Assembly: GCA_016125285.1 (NCBI GenBank)
Contig: WGMA01000028.1
Span: forward strand, 62,001 to 126,000
Length of the DNA stretch: 64,000 nucleotides
Origin: Phycisphaera sp.
GTDB taxonomy: Bacteria; Planctomycetota; Phycisphaerae; Phycisphaerales; Zrk34
Direction: 5' to 3'
The notes under the pieces were generated by a model, which was not told where the DNA came from, did no database searches, and was given only the letters and a program-made list of their open reading frames with translations. Made by a program: the position numbers and the translations under genes. Shown in pieces: positions 1 through 8,090 of this stretch. Within the stretch, counting starts at the first letter, position 1. Every line of letters begins with the position of its first letter.

Positions 1-647
1 CCGTCGGCGTCGATCTTGACCGCGTCGGCGTAGGTGGGGTTGGCGTTGTCGCCGGTGTTGGTCAGCAGGTAGACGTAGCCGTGCAGCGGTTCGCGTGTCC
101 AGCGCCCGGCGTCGTCGTACGCGTTGTCCCAGCCGTAGCCCGCCCAGTCACCGACGCCGACGATCAGGTCGAGGTCGCCGTCGCCGTCGTAGTCGACGTA
201 CCGCCACTGATTCGCGCGGACCTTACCGCCGTGCACGTTCGAGGATTTGTGAATGCGGTGAGACTTGGTGAAGTCCTTGCCGAGAAAGTCGTCGTACTCA
301 ACGCCCGGCGCGAGCACGCGCGGCTTGCCATCGACGTAGCTGATCTGCGCGTTGCGCACCGCCGAGCCGATCCGCACGCCGGGCTTGAACACGGGCAGCT
401 TGTCGCCGTTCGCCTTGCCGGGGTTCTCGAACAGGTACGTCCCGTTGTACGGCGTGTCGGGGCACGCGACGACCAGGTCGAGGTCGCCGTCACCGTCCCA
501 GTCCATCGGCATCGGCCACGCCCAGAGCCCGACGCCGAGGTCGACGGTCAGGCCGGGGTTGTTGTAGGTGACGCGCGTGGGTGGGTCGGCGTGCGCGGCG
601 GCGGTGAGGGCGAGCAACGTGATCGCGAGACTGATCGTGCGTGTCAT
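1..647 (-). CDS. FG-GAP/VCBS repeat secreted protein, 3' end outside the window
   Basis: The frame is open from ATG at 647 down to the window edge, giving about 215 residues with no stop, so the C-terminus is missing. Residues 1-21 (MTRTISLAITLLALTAAAAHA) are a clear signal peptide. Two Ca-binding FG-GAP/VCBS style blades are visible: DWDGDGDLDLVVA near residue 48 and DYDGDGDLDLIVG near residue 147. Proteins of this kind are secreted beta-propellers, often expanded in Planctomycetota; their substrates are usually unknown. The gene follows the DHDPS-like gene with a 47-bp gap on the same strand and is probably co-transcribed with it and the GntR regulator. A role in binding or processing an extracellular polysaccharide is only inference. 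Confidence 0.85.
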   Translation of the reverse strand, partial: MTRTISLAITLLALTAAAHADPPTRVTYNNPGLTVDLGVGLWAWPMPMDWDGDGDLDLVVACPDTPYNGTYLFENPGKANGDKLPVFKPGVRIGSAVRNAQISYVDGKPRVLAPGVEYDDFLGKDFTKSHRIHKSSNVHGGKVRANQWRYVDYDGDGDLDLIVGVGDWAGYGWDNAYDDAGRWTREPLHGYVYLLTNTGDNANPTYADAVKIDAD

Positions 648-694
648 GGCGTGTTCCCGAAGAGGCGATGTCGTTGTCGTGTGTCGTGCGAGGG

Positions 695-1618
695 TCAGCG
701 GTCGAAGCTCAACGCGGCCAGCCGATCCTGGGTCGTCGCGGTCGGCGGTACGTCGAAAGGCGCGGTCATGGCGTCGGCGCAGATGCCGCGTGTCGCCAGG
801 GCAGCCTTGAGGTTCCTGATCGATTCGCCGAGCCTGCCCGGGATATAGATCGCCCGGCCGAGTTGCAGCACGCGATCGTGCAGCTCGCGCACGCGTTGGT
901 GGTCCGCCGCGGCGGCCGCTTCGTACAGATGGACGAGCAGCTTCGGATAGAGATTGGCGCCGCCGTTGACGCCGCCGTGTGCGCCGAACATCACGGCCTC
1001 GGCGGTCAGCGTTTCCGGCCCGATCAGCACGCACCAGTCGGCCCGGCCGCGTGCCAGCGTCATGAGTTCGTGAACGTATCGCATGTCGCCGGAGCTGTCC
1101 CTGATGCCGATGATGCGATCGGATTCCATGAGTCGCCGAACGGTGGTCGGCTCGTAGGTCACCTTCGTCAGCGCGGGCATGTTGTAGAGCACGACCGGCA
1201 GCGTGACCGCGCCTGCGAAGCTGTCGACGTAGCGCAGCAACTCGGTTTGATCCATCGGGAAGTAGCAGGGCGGCGCGAGGACCACGGCGTCGGCGCCCGC
1301 TTCTGCGGCGTACGCGGCGAGCCGAACCGACTCGGTGAGTGACGTGTGGGTGACGCCGACCAGCAAGGGCATCCGCCCGGCGACCGCACGCGCCGTACGG
1401 TCAATCAGGTCGCGCTGCAGGTCGTGACCGAGCAACGGCCCCTCGCCGGTGGTGCCGAGGATGAACAGCCCGTGTACGCCGCCTTCGACGAGGTGCTCGA
1501 CGAGTCGCTCGACCCCCTCGACGTCGAGCGCGTCCGGCGTGCGTAGCGGCGTGACCATCGGCACGACGATGCCGCGCAGCGGCCTTGAGATCGAATGTTG
1601 GGGCGTTGTGTACGTCAT
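695..1618 (-). CDS. DHDPS/N-acetylneuraminate lyase family protein lacking the Schiff-base lysine
   Basis: A 307-residue protein of normal length for the DapA/NanA TIM-barrel family. The substrate-loop motif GTTGEG (residues 55-60) and the catalytic tyrosine in YNMP (Tyr145) are present. The barrel strand that should carry the Schiff-base lysine (GIK-type motif) instead reads IIGIRDSSGD, with Arg173 at the lysine position, encoded AGG where AAG would give lysine. Known family members need this lysine to form an imine with pyruvate, so this protein is unlikely to be an ordinary pyruvate-dependent aldolase; it may use another chemistry or bind ligand only. It lies 15 bp downstream of a GntR/FCD regulator, which suggests control by a sugar acid or similar metabolite (inference). 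dapA itself is an unlikely identity. Confidence 0.88.
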   Translation of the reverse strand: MTYTTPQHSISRPLRGIVVPMVTPLRTPDALDVEGVERLVEHLVEGGVHGLFILGTTGEGPLLGHDLQRDLIDRTARAVAGRMPLLVGVTHTSLTESVRLAAYAAEAGADAVVLAPPCYFPMDQTELLRYVDSFAGAVTLPVVLYNMPALTKVTYEPTTVRRLMESDRIIGIRDSSGDMRYVHELMTLARGRADWCVLIGPETLTAEAVMFGAHGGVNGGANLYPKLLVHLYEAAAAADHQRVRELHDRVLQLGRAIYIPGRLGESIRNLKAALATRGICADAMTAPFDVPPTATTQDRLAALSFDR

Positions 1619-1633
1619 GTTTGTGGTAAGTGG

Positions 1634-2395
1634 CTAGGCCTGCGACAGCAGATCATCGGGGACCGCCGGCGCCATCGCGTCGCGCGTGCGGTTGTAGTTG
1701 AGGTGATCCATCGCGCGCTTGAGGCTGCTTCGGATGTGGTCGGCCATAGCTGCGCCGGCCTGCTCGCTCTCGCCGGCCGACACGTGATGCAGGATCTGCG
1801 TGTGTTGCCGGTGCGCCTCGGTGAGCACGTCCAGGTCGTGTTCCTGCCGCGGTGACCACAGCACGCGCATCAGCACGCGGGAGTCGGAGACGATCTTGAA
1901 GATGCGCCGGTTGCCCGCGGCCTGGATCAGCACCATGTGATACGCGGTGTCCAACGCCAGGTATCGCCGCATGGCGTCGGCGGTGAGCGTGTCGGCGCCG
2001 GTGGCCTTGAGCGACTCGGTCGCGTTCTGCATCTGCTCACAGATCGCGCGCAGCTGCGACAGGCTCTGTCCGTCGATCCGCTTCGCGGCCCGCGAGGCGG
2101 TGTACGATTCGACGGCTTCGCGCACCTCGTAAAGCTCGATCAGGTCGGACTGATCCAGGCGCCGCACGAGCGTGCCTCGCTTGGGTAACTGTTCGAGCAA
2201 TCCCTCGGTCTGCAACTGTCCGATCGCCTCGCGAACGGGGGTGCGGCTGATGCCCAGTTCCTTGGCCAACTGCTGCTCCGAGACGACCATGCCCCCAGCG
2301 AGTGATCCGTCGACAATCTGCTGCTGTATGTACTCGTAGGCCTGCTGGCGTAGCGACATCGGACTCGCGGTGGTGTACTTGGCTTGATCTTGCAT
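1634..2395 (-). CDS. GntR family transcriptional regulator, FadR subfamily (FCD domain)
   Basis: A 253-residue DNA-binding regulator. Residues ~12-75 form the GntR winged helix-turn-helix (VSEQQLAKELGISRTPVREA is the recognition region). Residues ~95-230 form the all-helical FCD ligand domain, with the metal-binding pattern visible as LDTAYH, then HTQIL and DHIRSS. The family represses catabolic genes and is released by small organic acids. The ATG at 2395 lies 6 nt after a TATACT box and has no Shine-Dalgarno sequence, so the mRNA is probably leaderless. The regulator sits immediately upstream of the DHDPS-like gene and probably controls the unit, including itself. Confidence 0.92.
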   Translation of the reverse strand: MQDQAKYTTASPMSLRQQAYEYIQQQIVDGSLAGGMVVSEQQLAKELGISRTPVREAIGQLQTEGLLEQLPKRGTLVRRLDQSDLIELYEVREAVESYTASRAAKRIDGQSLSQLRAICEQMQNATESLKATGADTLTADAMRRYLALDTAYHMVLIQAAGNRRIFKIVSDSRVLMRVLWSPRQEHDLDVLTEAHRQHTQILHHVSAGESEQAGAAMADHIRSSLKRAMDHLNYNRTRDAMAPAVPDDLLSQA

Positions 2396-2430
2396 TCTTG
2401 TAGTATACTAGTCGAATACGAAATGTCCAA
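2396..2430 (-). promoter_or_regulatory. GntR gene promoter overlapping a palindromic operator
   Basis: Reading the minus strand, TTGGAC (2430-2425) and TATACT (2407-2402) are separated by 17 bp, and the ATG follows 6 nt later. The perfect palindrome TAGTATACTA (2401-2410) covers the -10 box. It resembles the T-N-GT-N3-AC-N-A operators of FadR-type regulators, so autorepression is likely (inference). Confidence 0.6.
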
Positions 2431-2999
2431 CGTCGAGTCGACATTGGGATCTGACATTGGCTCATTGTTCGTATAAAACACTATATCATAGTGCTTAACA
2501 TGCCATGGTCATTTTGTGGCTCTTGCTGTGAATGGTAGTGGCGATCCACCGTGACGGACACCGAGGCGTCTTGTGAGGCGGCGTATACGCCTGCTTGGTT
2601 GAAGGGAGGTGCGGGGCCGCCGTGACCATAGGCTGCGATGCCCCAATACGAAGGTTCTGCACTTGCGTGCTGACTGTTTCGCCGTGCAAACCTCTTCCAT
2701 CCATTTCGCGGGGAGGGTGTTTGTGTCGATGTCGGATGCGGCGAAAGCCTTGATGAGGCGTAGCGGGAGCGCGGGCGCAGCACGCGCTGGTTGCCGGGTT
2801 CTTTGACGACAAGGCGTCGGTTGGTCGGTAGTCGCGATTTCGTGGCTGGTCTGGGCTCAAAATCCCGGTCATTTATTGGTGTATCGGGTTCCGATTTCCG
2901 GATTTGCAGCGTATAATCGTCTGTCAGTCGCACCCCCCGCCGTGGAGTCGTAGTGTTAAGGTGCGCCGTAAACGGTCGGCGAAAGACCAGGCGGTTGTG
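2431..2999. other. Intergenic region between the GntR gene and the kinase gene
   Basis: About 570 bases with no credible gene; short open frames here lack family resemblance and conserved features. Base composition is visibly less GC-rich than in the flanking genes. It holds two copies of GACATTGG (around 2440 and 2453), a 6-bp-arm palindrome CACTAT-ATC-ATAGTG (2479-2493), and the plus-strand promoter of the kinase gene near 2912. Confidence 0.6.
2912..2917 (+). promoter_or_regulatory. Consensus TATAAT -10 box for the kinase operon
   Basis: TATAAT lies 83 bp before the chosen ATG at 3000. Transcription would begin near 2925, which excludes the in-frame start candidate at 2904. No strong -35 hexamer is visible. 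Confidence 0.55.
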
Positions 3000-5900
3000 A
3001 TGTCGGGCGAAGATCAGACGATTTCAGACAGCAAGGCGACGGTGCCCATGGGGACCGGCGCGGGCGGTGCGTCCGGCGAAGAACTCGCCTCGGGCACGAA
3101 GATCAGCAAGTACGTGATCAAGGGCCTACTCGGTCGCGGCGGCATGGGCGCGGTGTATGAGGCGATGGACATCGCCCTGCAGCGCCCCGTGGCGATGAAG
3201 GTGCTGCCCAAGTCATTCGTCGCTGACGAGATTGCGCTCAAGCGGTTCATCCGCGAAGCGCAGCTCGCGGCGCGCCTCAATCACCCCAACGCCGTGACCG
3301 TCTTCGACGTCGGCAAGAAGGGTGAGATCTACTTCATCTCGATGGAACTTGTCCGCGGCGGCAGCGCTCAGGACCGGATCGATGGCGGCAAGCCGATGCC
3401 GTTCGACGAGGCGACACGCTGCATCGCCGATTCGTGCCGCGCCCTGTCGGCGGCGCACAAGGCGGGCCTCATCCACCGCGACATCAAGCCCGACAACATC
3501 ATGCTCGCCGACGACGGCACGGTGAAGGTCGCCGACTTCGGCCTGGCCAAGGGCGTGGACTCCGGCAACCAGACCATCACCGCGAAGGACGCGGTGCTCG
3601 GCACGCCGAAGTACATGAGCCCCGAGCAGTGCCAGAACGAAAAGGTCGACGCCCGCACCGACATCTATTCGCTCGGCGGCACCTACTACACGCTGCTCAC
3701 CGGCAGGGCGCCGTTCGAGCGCACGTCGGCGTTGCAGGTGCTCTACGCCCACTGCACCGAGCCCGTGCCGGACCCGCGCGACAGCACCGCGGCGTTGCCC
3801 GCGGATTGCACCCGCATCGTCTTCAAGGCGATGGCCAAAAGTCCCGACGAACGCTACCAGTCTGCCGACGAGATGCTCGCCGACCTCGAGGCCGTGCTCA
3901 GGGGCGCCGCCATGTCGACGAGCAATACGGCGCTTAATGAACTGGCCGCCTCCGCGTCGACCGGCGCCGGGTTGCCCTCGCCCGCGATGCGACGCGCCGC
4001 GGGCAACAAGCCCGCCTCGGACAGTTCCGGGTACGAATTGTCTCCGCTGATGGAGACGCCTTCGAGCAACACCCAGCATCTCCCGCCGGTGTCCGGCACG
4101 ATGGCCGGCGTGTCGGGGTCCATGCACCCCGGCCAGATGCCCGGCGTGTCCGGCTCGATGTACCCCGGCCAGATGCCCACGCTGCCGATGATGCAACTGG
4201 AAAAGCCCGGTCTCGACCCGAAACTCGTGATCGGCGCCGCGATTGGCGTCGGGGCTGTGGTGCTTCTGGCGATGGTGTTCTTCCTTGGCTCGATGTTCAG
4301 CGGGTCGGGCAACGATAGCAATCCCACCGGGAACAACACCGTCGCGATGGGCAACACGGCTCACAAGGATCCGGGCAACACCGGCCAGCCGTCACGGCAG
4401 ACGCAGACCAATGCCGCAACCGACGCCCTGGCCTCGCAGGTTGGCCCCAATTTCCTGTGGTTCAAACAGCAAGTCGCGGGGGGCCGCAACCAGCTGGACC
4501 CGAAGGCCACGGCGTTGCTCGACCTGTTTGACAGAGGTTTGGAGGCGAAAGCGCAGAACAAGAGCGCGGAGCTCGCGGTCGTGGTCACACGGGCCGTACA
4601 ACTGATGGATTTCAGCAAGTGGGAATCGTCCAACAGGACCCCGCCGCCGCCGAATGCCTTGAAGATGGCCGACGCCGCCAAGGAACTGGCCACGTACTTC
4701 GACCCGAGCGCCAAGAGTCAGACGAGCAGTTATCCGAGCGGCCCACCGCAGTGGCTGACCAGCGAGTACGGGCTGCCGGGCCCCAGCGGCGGACCTCCAG
4801 GTGGCTCAGTCGTTACGACCACTAATCCGACCCCGAGCAACCCGACCCCGAATGTTGGATCGGGTTCGCCGAGATTGAACAGTCGTTCCATCACCGATGG
4901 CTATCCGCCGAACGCCGAGAAAGATCCAATGGTCAGGGCGCTGGCTGACCTTGAGGTTGCCGGAGCCAATCAGGCGCTGGTCAACGACCTGAGCGGCTTG
5001 AAGACGACCGTCACGCGCCTGCTTGAATTGGGTGACTACGCCCAGAGCATCTATGACAGCCGCGGCTTCCCGCCGCATATGGCTCGGGTCGGCACCGACG
5101 CTAAGACGCTGGCCGACCGGTACATCCCCGGCGCCAGCTCGCAGCCGCGCACTTCTACGAGCCAGGCGCCCGAGTGGCTGCTCGCGTACGGCAAGACGCC
5201 GACGCTTGATCCGCCCAAGCTGGGTGGAAACACACCGACATCGCCGTCGCCGGCGCCGTCGACCTCCAACTCCAGCGACCGGCCGATTCTGTCGGAATAC
5301 GCGGTTCAGGCTCAGGAGGCGCCGGTCGTCAAAGCGCTGGTCGACCTGTCGGATCGGGCGTACAAGGCGCATCAGGCGAACGACAAGGCGGCACTGGGTA
5401 CCGAGGTGGCGCATCTGCTGACGCTTGGGGATTACGCCAAGGAGTTCGGCGCCCGCGTCGGCAACAAGCCTCCGCATTTCGGGATGGTTTACGACGACAC
5501 CATCAGGCTTGCCAGGTTCTACATGCCCCCGACGGCGGATCAGACACGCCCCGCGTTTACCTCGGTGCCGGGGTGGATGCTGCAGTACAACCTGCCGCCG
5601 CTGCCGCATGAGAGCGTGGGGACAAGCACGCCCGTCGCCGTGACGCCGGAACCCGACCGGCCCAAGCGCGGCCCCACGCCCCCGGTCGAGGTGCTCGACG
5701 AAGAGTTGTCGATGCTCACTACGGCGGCCATCCGGTCTCCGCAGGGTGAGGCGCGCGAGATCGCGATGGGCAACCTGCTTGTGTTTGCCACCTGGTACAA
5801 GGAGGTGGCCGGCGATGCGTTGCACACCGCCGAAAAGGCGCAGGGCTATTTCGACAAGTACAGCGCGATCATGAAGCTGTCCGAAGCCGACAACGAGCGT

Positions 5901-6536
5901 CTGGTCAAGGCGGCGACGTATCAGCCCAAGGACTCGCCGGGCCTGGCCGGCGCCGAGGCGCTGGCGTTCCTCGGCGTGGGAGTGAAGGCGACGCCGCGGC
6001 CGCCGACCCCCACGGACACCACGCCCACGCCGCCGCCGACCACTACGCCGCAACCGCAGCCGCCCCAGCAGCCCGCCGGCGTTGCCACGACCAAGTTCAA
6101 CACCGACGCGGCGATGACCACGCTGCCCAAGGACGCGCCCGAGCCTCAGGCTGTCATTAAGCTCAACAACGAAGCGTGGAATGCGATTCAGAGCCGCGAC
6201 GAGAAGGGCTTTGCCGAGGCGCTGGGCTCGCTGCTCCGCGTCTACGACCAGTTCAAAGAAAGTGACGAGCACCCGCATCAACGGCAGACGGCCAAGGTCG
6301 CGATGCAGGTCGTCGACTACTACAAGCCCGGTCTGACCGAGGCGCAAAAGAATCAGCTCCGGCAGTTGTCGAATTTCTCCGTGACGCCGCCCGAAGGCGG
6401 ACCCAACGGCGGCGGGCCGCCCAACGGCGGTCAAGGCGGACAGCGCCCTGGTCCGCCCAATGGTGGCCAGAACGGCCAGCGCCCCGGGGCCCCCAACGGC
6501 GGGCAGAACGGCCAGCAGTTACCTCCGCGGCGCTGA
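3000..6536 (+). CDS. Transmembrane Ser/Thr protein kinase with long repeat-bearing extracytoplasmic region
   Basis: A 1178-residue Hanks-type kinase. The kinase domain covers about residues 37-305: glycine loop GRGGMGAVYEA, Lys67 in AMKVLP, catalytic Asp161 in HRDIKPDN, DFG Asp179 and GTPKYMSPEQ. All essential residues are present, so it should be active. A single membrane span lies at ~409-433, preceded by a tandem VSGSM-x-PGQMP stretch. The outside portion contains at least four related helical segments of about 100 residues, each with an LLxLGDYA-like core (for example near 680 and 800), joined by Pro/Thr/Ser linkers. The tail is a Gly/Asn/Gln/Pro repeat (NGGQNGQRPG). ATG 3000 is chosen because it lies downstream of the TATAAT box and after AGGCGG. 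The FHA-pseudokinase follows on the same strand. Confidence 0.93.
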   Translation: MSGEDQTISDSKATVPMGTGAGGASGEELASGTKISKYVIKGLLGRGGMGAVYEAMDIALQRPVAMKVLPKSFVADEIALKRFIREAQLAARLNHPNAVTVFDVGKKGEIYFISMELVRGGSAQDRIDGGKPMPFDEATRCIADSCRALSAAHKAGLIHRDIKPDNIMLADDGTVKVADFGLAKGVDSGNQTITAKDAVLGTPKYMSPEQCQNEKVDARTDIYSLGGTYYTLLTGRAPFERTSALQVLYAHCTEPVPDPRDSTAALPADCTRIVFKAMAKSPDERYQSADEMLADLEAVLRGAAMSTSNTALNELAASASTGAGLPSPAMRRAAGNKPASDSSGYELSPLMETPSSNTQHLPPVSGTMAGVSGSMHPGQMPGVSGSMYPGQMPTLPMMQLEKPGLDPKLVIGAAIGVGAVVLLAMVFFLGSMFSGSGNDSNPTGNNTVAMGNTAHKDPGNTGQPSRQTQTNAATDALASQVGPNFLWFKQQVAGGRNQLDPKATALLDLFDRGLEAKAQNKSAELAVVVTRAVQLMDFSKWESSNRTPPPPNALKMADAAKELATYFDPSAKSQTSSYPSGPPQWLTSEYGLPGPSGGPPGGSVVTTTNPTPSNPTPNVGSGSPRLNSRSITDGYPPNAEKDPMVRALADLEVAGANQALVNDLSGLKTTVTRLLELGDYAQSIYDSRGFPPHMARVGTDAKTLADRYIPGASSQPRTSTSQAPEWLLAYGKTPTLDPPKLGGNTPTSPSPAPSTSNSSDRPILSEYAVQAQEAPVVKALVDLSDRAYKAHQANDKAALGTEVAHLLTLGDYAKEFGARVGNKPPHFGMVYDDTIRLARFYMPPTADQTRPAFTSVPGWMLQYNLPPLPHESVGTSTPVAVTPEPDRPKRGPTPPVEVLDEELSMLTTAAIRSPQGEAREIAMGNLLVFATWYKEVAGDALHTAEKAQGYFDKYSAIMKLSEADNERLVKAATYQPKDSPGLAGAEALAFLGVGVKATPRPPTPTDTTPTPPPTTTPQPQPPQQPAGVATTKFNTDAAMTTLPKDAPEPQAVIKLNNEAWNAIQSRDEKGFAEALGSLLRVYDQFKESDEHPHQRQTAKVAMQVVDYYKPGLTEAQKNQLRQLSNFSVTPPEGGPNGGGPPNGGQGGQRPGPPNGGQNGQRPGAPNGGQNGQQLPPRR

Positions 6537-6629
6537 GTCGCGTTGACGCTCGGGGCAATCTCCGGCATCATTCGCATACCGAATCGTTTCGCATTCATCT
6601 TCTCTGTCGGTTTTGCTCAGGGGTCTGAA

Positions 6630-7898
6630 ATGGATCTTGAATTTGTTGTCGATGCCGGCCCGGACAAGGGCGTCGTATTCAACGCTCCCGCCAACGGCGC
6701 CGTCCTCTTCGGACGATCCGACGCCGCGCAGTGCCGACTCAAGGACCCCGACGTTGCGCTCGTTCACTTCGAGATCCGTCTCGAAGACGGCTCGCTGTGG
6801 CTCTCCGACTGCGGCGCGCCGGAAGGCACGCTGATCAACGGACGCAAGTCCAAGTCAATGGAGTTGCAGGAGGGCGACGAGATTCAGGTCGGGCAGACGA
6901 CGATCCGCCTGCAGAAGTCCGGCCGTGCCCCGACCGCCGCGCCCGTCGGCGCGCCCGGCCAGTCGTCCGCCGGCGGCGCGAAGGCGCAGGCCGCTGCGGC
7001 GCTGAAGTCCGGCGTCGCCAAGGTCTGGTGGGCCGGCATCCCCGGCTCGACGTTCCAGGACACCTTCGAGATCGGCAACAAGATCGCCGAGGGCCGTTCG
7101 AGCATCGTCTTCGAGGGCCGCGACACGCGTAAGAGTCGCAAGGTCGCCATCAAGGTCCTCAAGCCCGAGTTCGCCTCCACGGACGAGAAGGTGCAACGCT
7201 TCATCCGCGCGATGAAGACGGTGCTGCCGCTGCGTCACCCCAACCTCGTCGAGGTCTACGGCGCGGGCAAGTACGGCGACGTCTGCTGGGCCGCGCTCGA
7301 GTGGATCGACGGCGAGAGCCTCGACAAGGTCATCGAGCGTATCGGCATCGCCGGCATGCTGCAGTGGACGTACGGCTACAAGGTCGCCCTTCACGTCGCC
7401 CGCGCACTCAAGCTCGCCTACGATCAGCACATCATCCACCGCAACATCACGCCGACCAACATCTTCATGACCACCGACGGCGTCACCAAGCTCGGCGACC
7501 TCAACATCGCCAAGAAGACCGAAGGCGAAGGCGCCGAGGACGTGACGATGGGCGACTCGGCCGGCAAGAAGATCGGCGAAGACGTCAACTTCATGGCGCC
7601 CGAGGCCCGCACCGGCGGCGAGGTCGACACGCGTTCTGACATCTACGCGCTCGGCGCCACCGTCTACGCGCTGCTCACCGGACGCGTGCCCTACGAGGGC
7701 GCCAACCCGATGCAGGTCCTGATGGGCAAGGTCGAGATCGTTCCGCCGAAGAAGTACCAGATGGCCATCCCCGACATGTTCGAGAAGACCGTCAAGGCGA
7801 TGCTGTCCATCCGCCCCGAAGACCGCTTCGACTCGCCCGGCAAGCTGCTGGCCGAACTCGACCGCGTCGCGAAGTTCACCGGCGCCTCCACCGAGTGA
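6630..7898 (+). CDS. FHA-domain pseudokinase
   Basis: A 422-residue cytoplasmic protein with two domains. Residues ~1-95 are an FHA phosphothreonine-binding fold (LFGRSDAAQCRL, then VHFEIR, then EGTLINGRKS). Residues ~150-420 are a kinase fold. Lys175 in VAIK is kept, but the catalytic HRD Asp is Asn272 (HRNITPTN), the HRD-loop Lys is Thr, the alpha-C Glu is missing (FIRAMK where the neighbouring kinase has FIREAQ), and DFG reads DLN (290-292). These losses indicate a pseudokinase. It starts 93 bp after the active kinase gene, with CAGGGG before the ATG, and an intrinsic terminator follows it. The likely role is a phospho-reader or scaffold in signalling from the upstream kinase (inference). 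Confidence 0.9.
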   Translation: MDLEFVVDAGPDKGVVFNAPANGAVLFGRSDAAQCRLKDPDVALVHFEIRLEDGSLWLSDCGAPEGTLINGRKSKSMELQEGDEIQVGQTTIRLQKSGRAPTAAPVGAPGQSSAGGAKAQAAAALKSGVAKVWWAGIPGSTFQDTFEIGNKIAEGRSSIVFEGRDTRKSRKVAIKVLKPEFASTDEKVQRFIRAMKTVLPLRHPNLVEVYGAGKYGDVCWAALEWIDGESLDKVIERIGIAGMLQWTYGYKVALHVARALKLAYDQHIIHRNITPTNIFMTTDGVTKLGDLNIAKKTEGEGAEDVTMGDSAGKKIGEDVNFMAPEARTGGEVDTRSDIYALGATVYALLTGRVPYEGANPMQVLMGKVEIVPPKKYQMAIPDMFEKTVKAMLSIRPEDRFDSPGKLLAELDRVAKFTGASTE

Positions 7899-7928
7899 TC
7901 GACGCGTTCAACACGCAACCTCTACCAG

Positions 7929-7956
7929 ACCCACGGGTTCCGCCCCGTGGGTTTTT
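7929..7956 (+). terminator. Intrinsic terminator after the kinase/pseudokinase unit
   Basis: A perfect 9-bp stem (ACCCACGGG at 7929-7937, CCCGTGGGT at 7944-7952) with a 6-nt loop runs directly into a T tract ending at 7956. It lies 31 bp after the pseudokinase stop. Confidence 0.9.
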
Positions 7957-7973
7957 CATTGCGTGTGGGCGCT

Positions 7974-7979
7974 TATACT
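7974..7979 (+). promoter_or_regulatory. TATACT -10 box for the sulfatase gene
   Basis: TATACT sits just after the terminator and about 110 bp before the sulfatase ATG, implying a leader of roughly 100 nt. No clear -35 is visible. Confidence 0.4.
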
Positions 7980-8090
7980 GACGGGTCATCGGTTCAAGAC
8001 CTTCGGTCGCGCGCGACCCGGTGACGCAATGTTCCACGCGGATATGCGTTAATCATGCTCGCCGACCGTCGACCCCGCTTAGGAGTTCCC

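Noticed and set aside
695-1618. Calling this gene dapA
   Set aside because: The Schiff-base lysine is Arg, and the context is a GntR regulator and a secreted repeat protein rather than lysine biosynthesis.
2481-2933. Minus-strand frames of 125-150 codons in the GntR-kinase gap
   Set aside because: No ribosome-binding site, no family resemblance, and atypical composition; promoter elements occupy part of the region.
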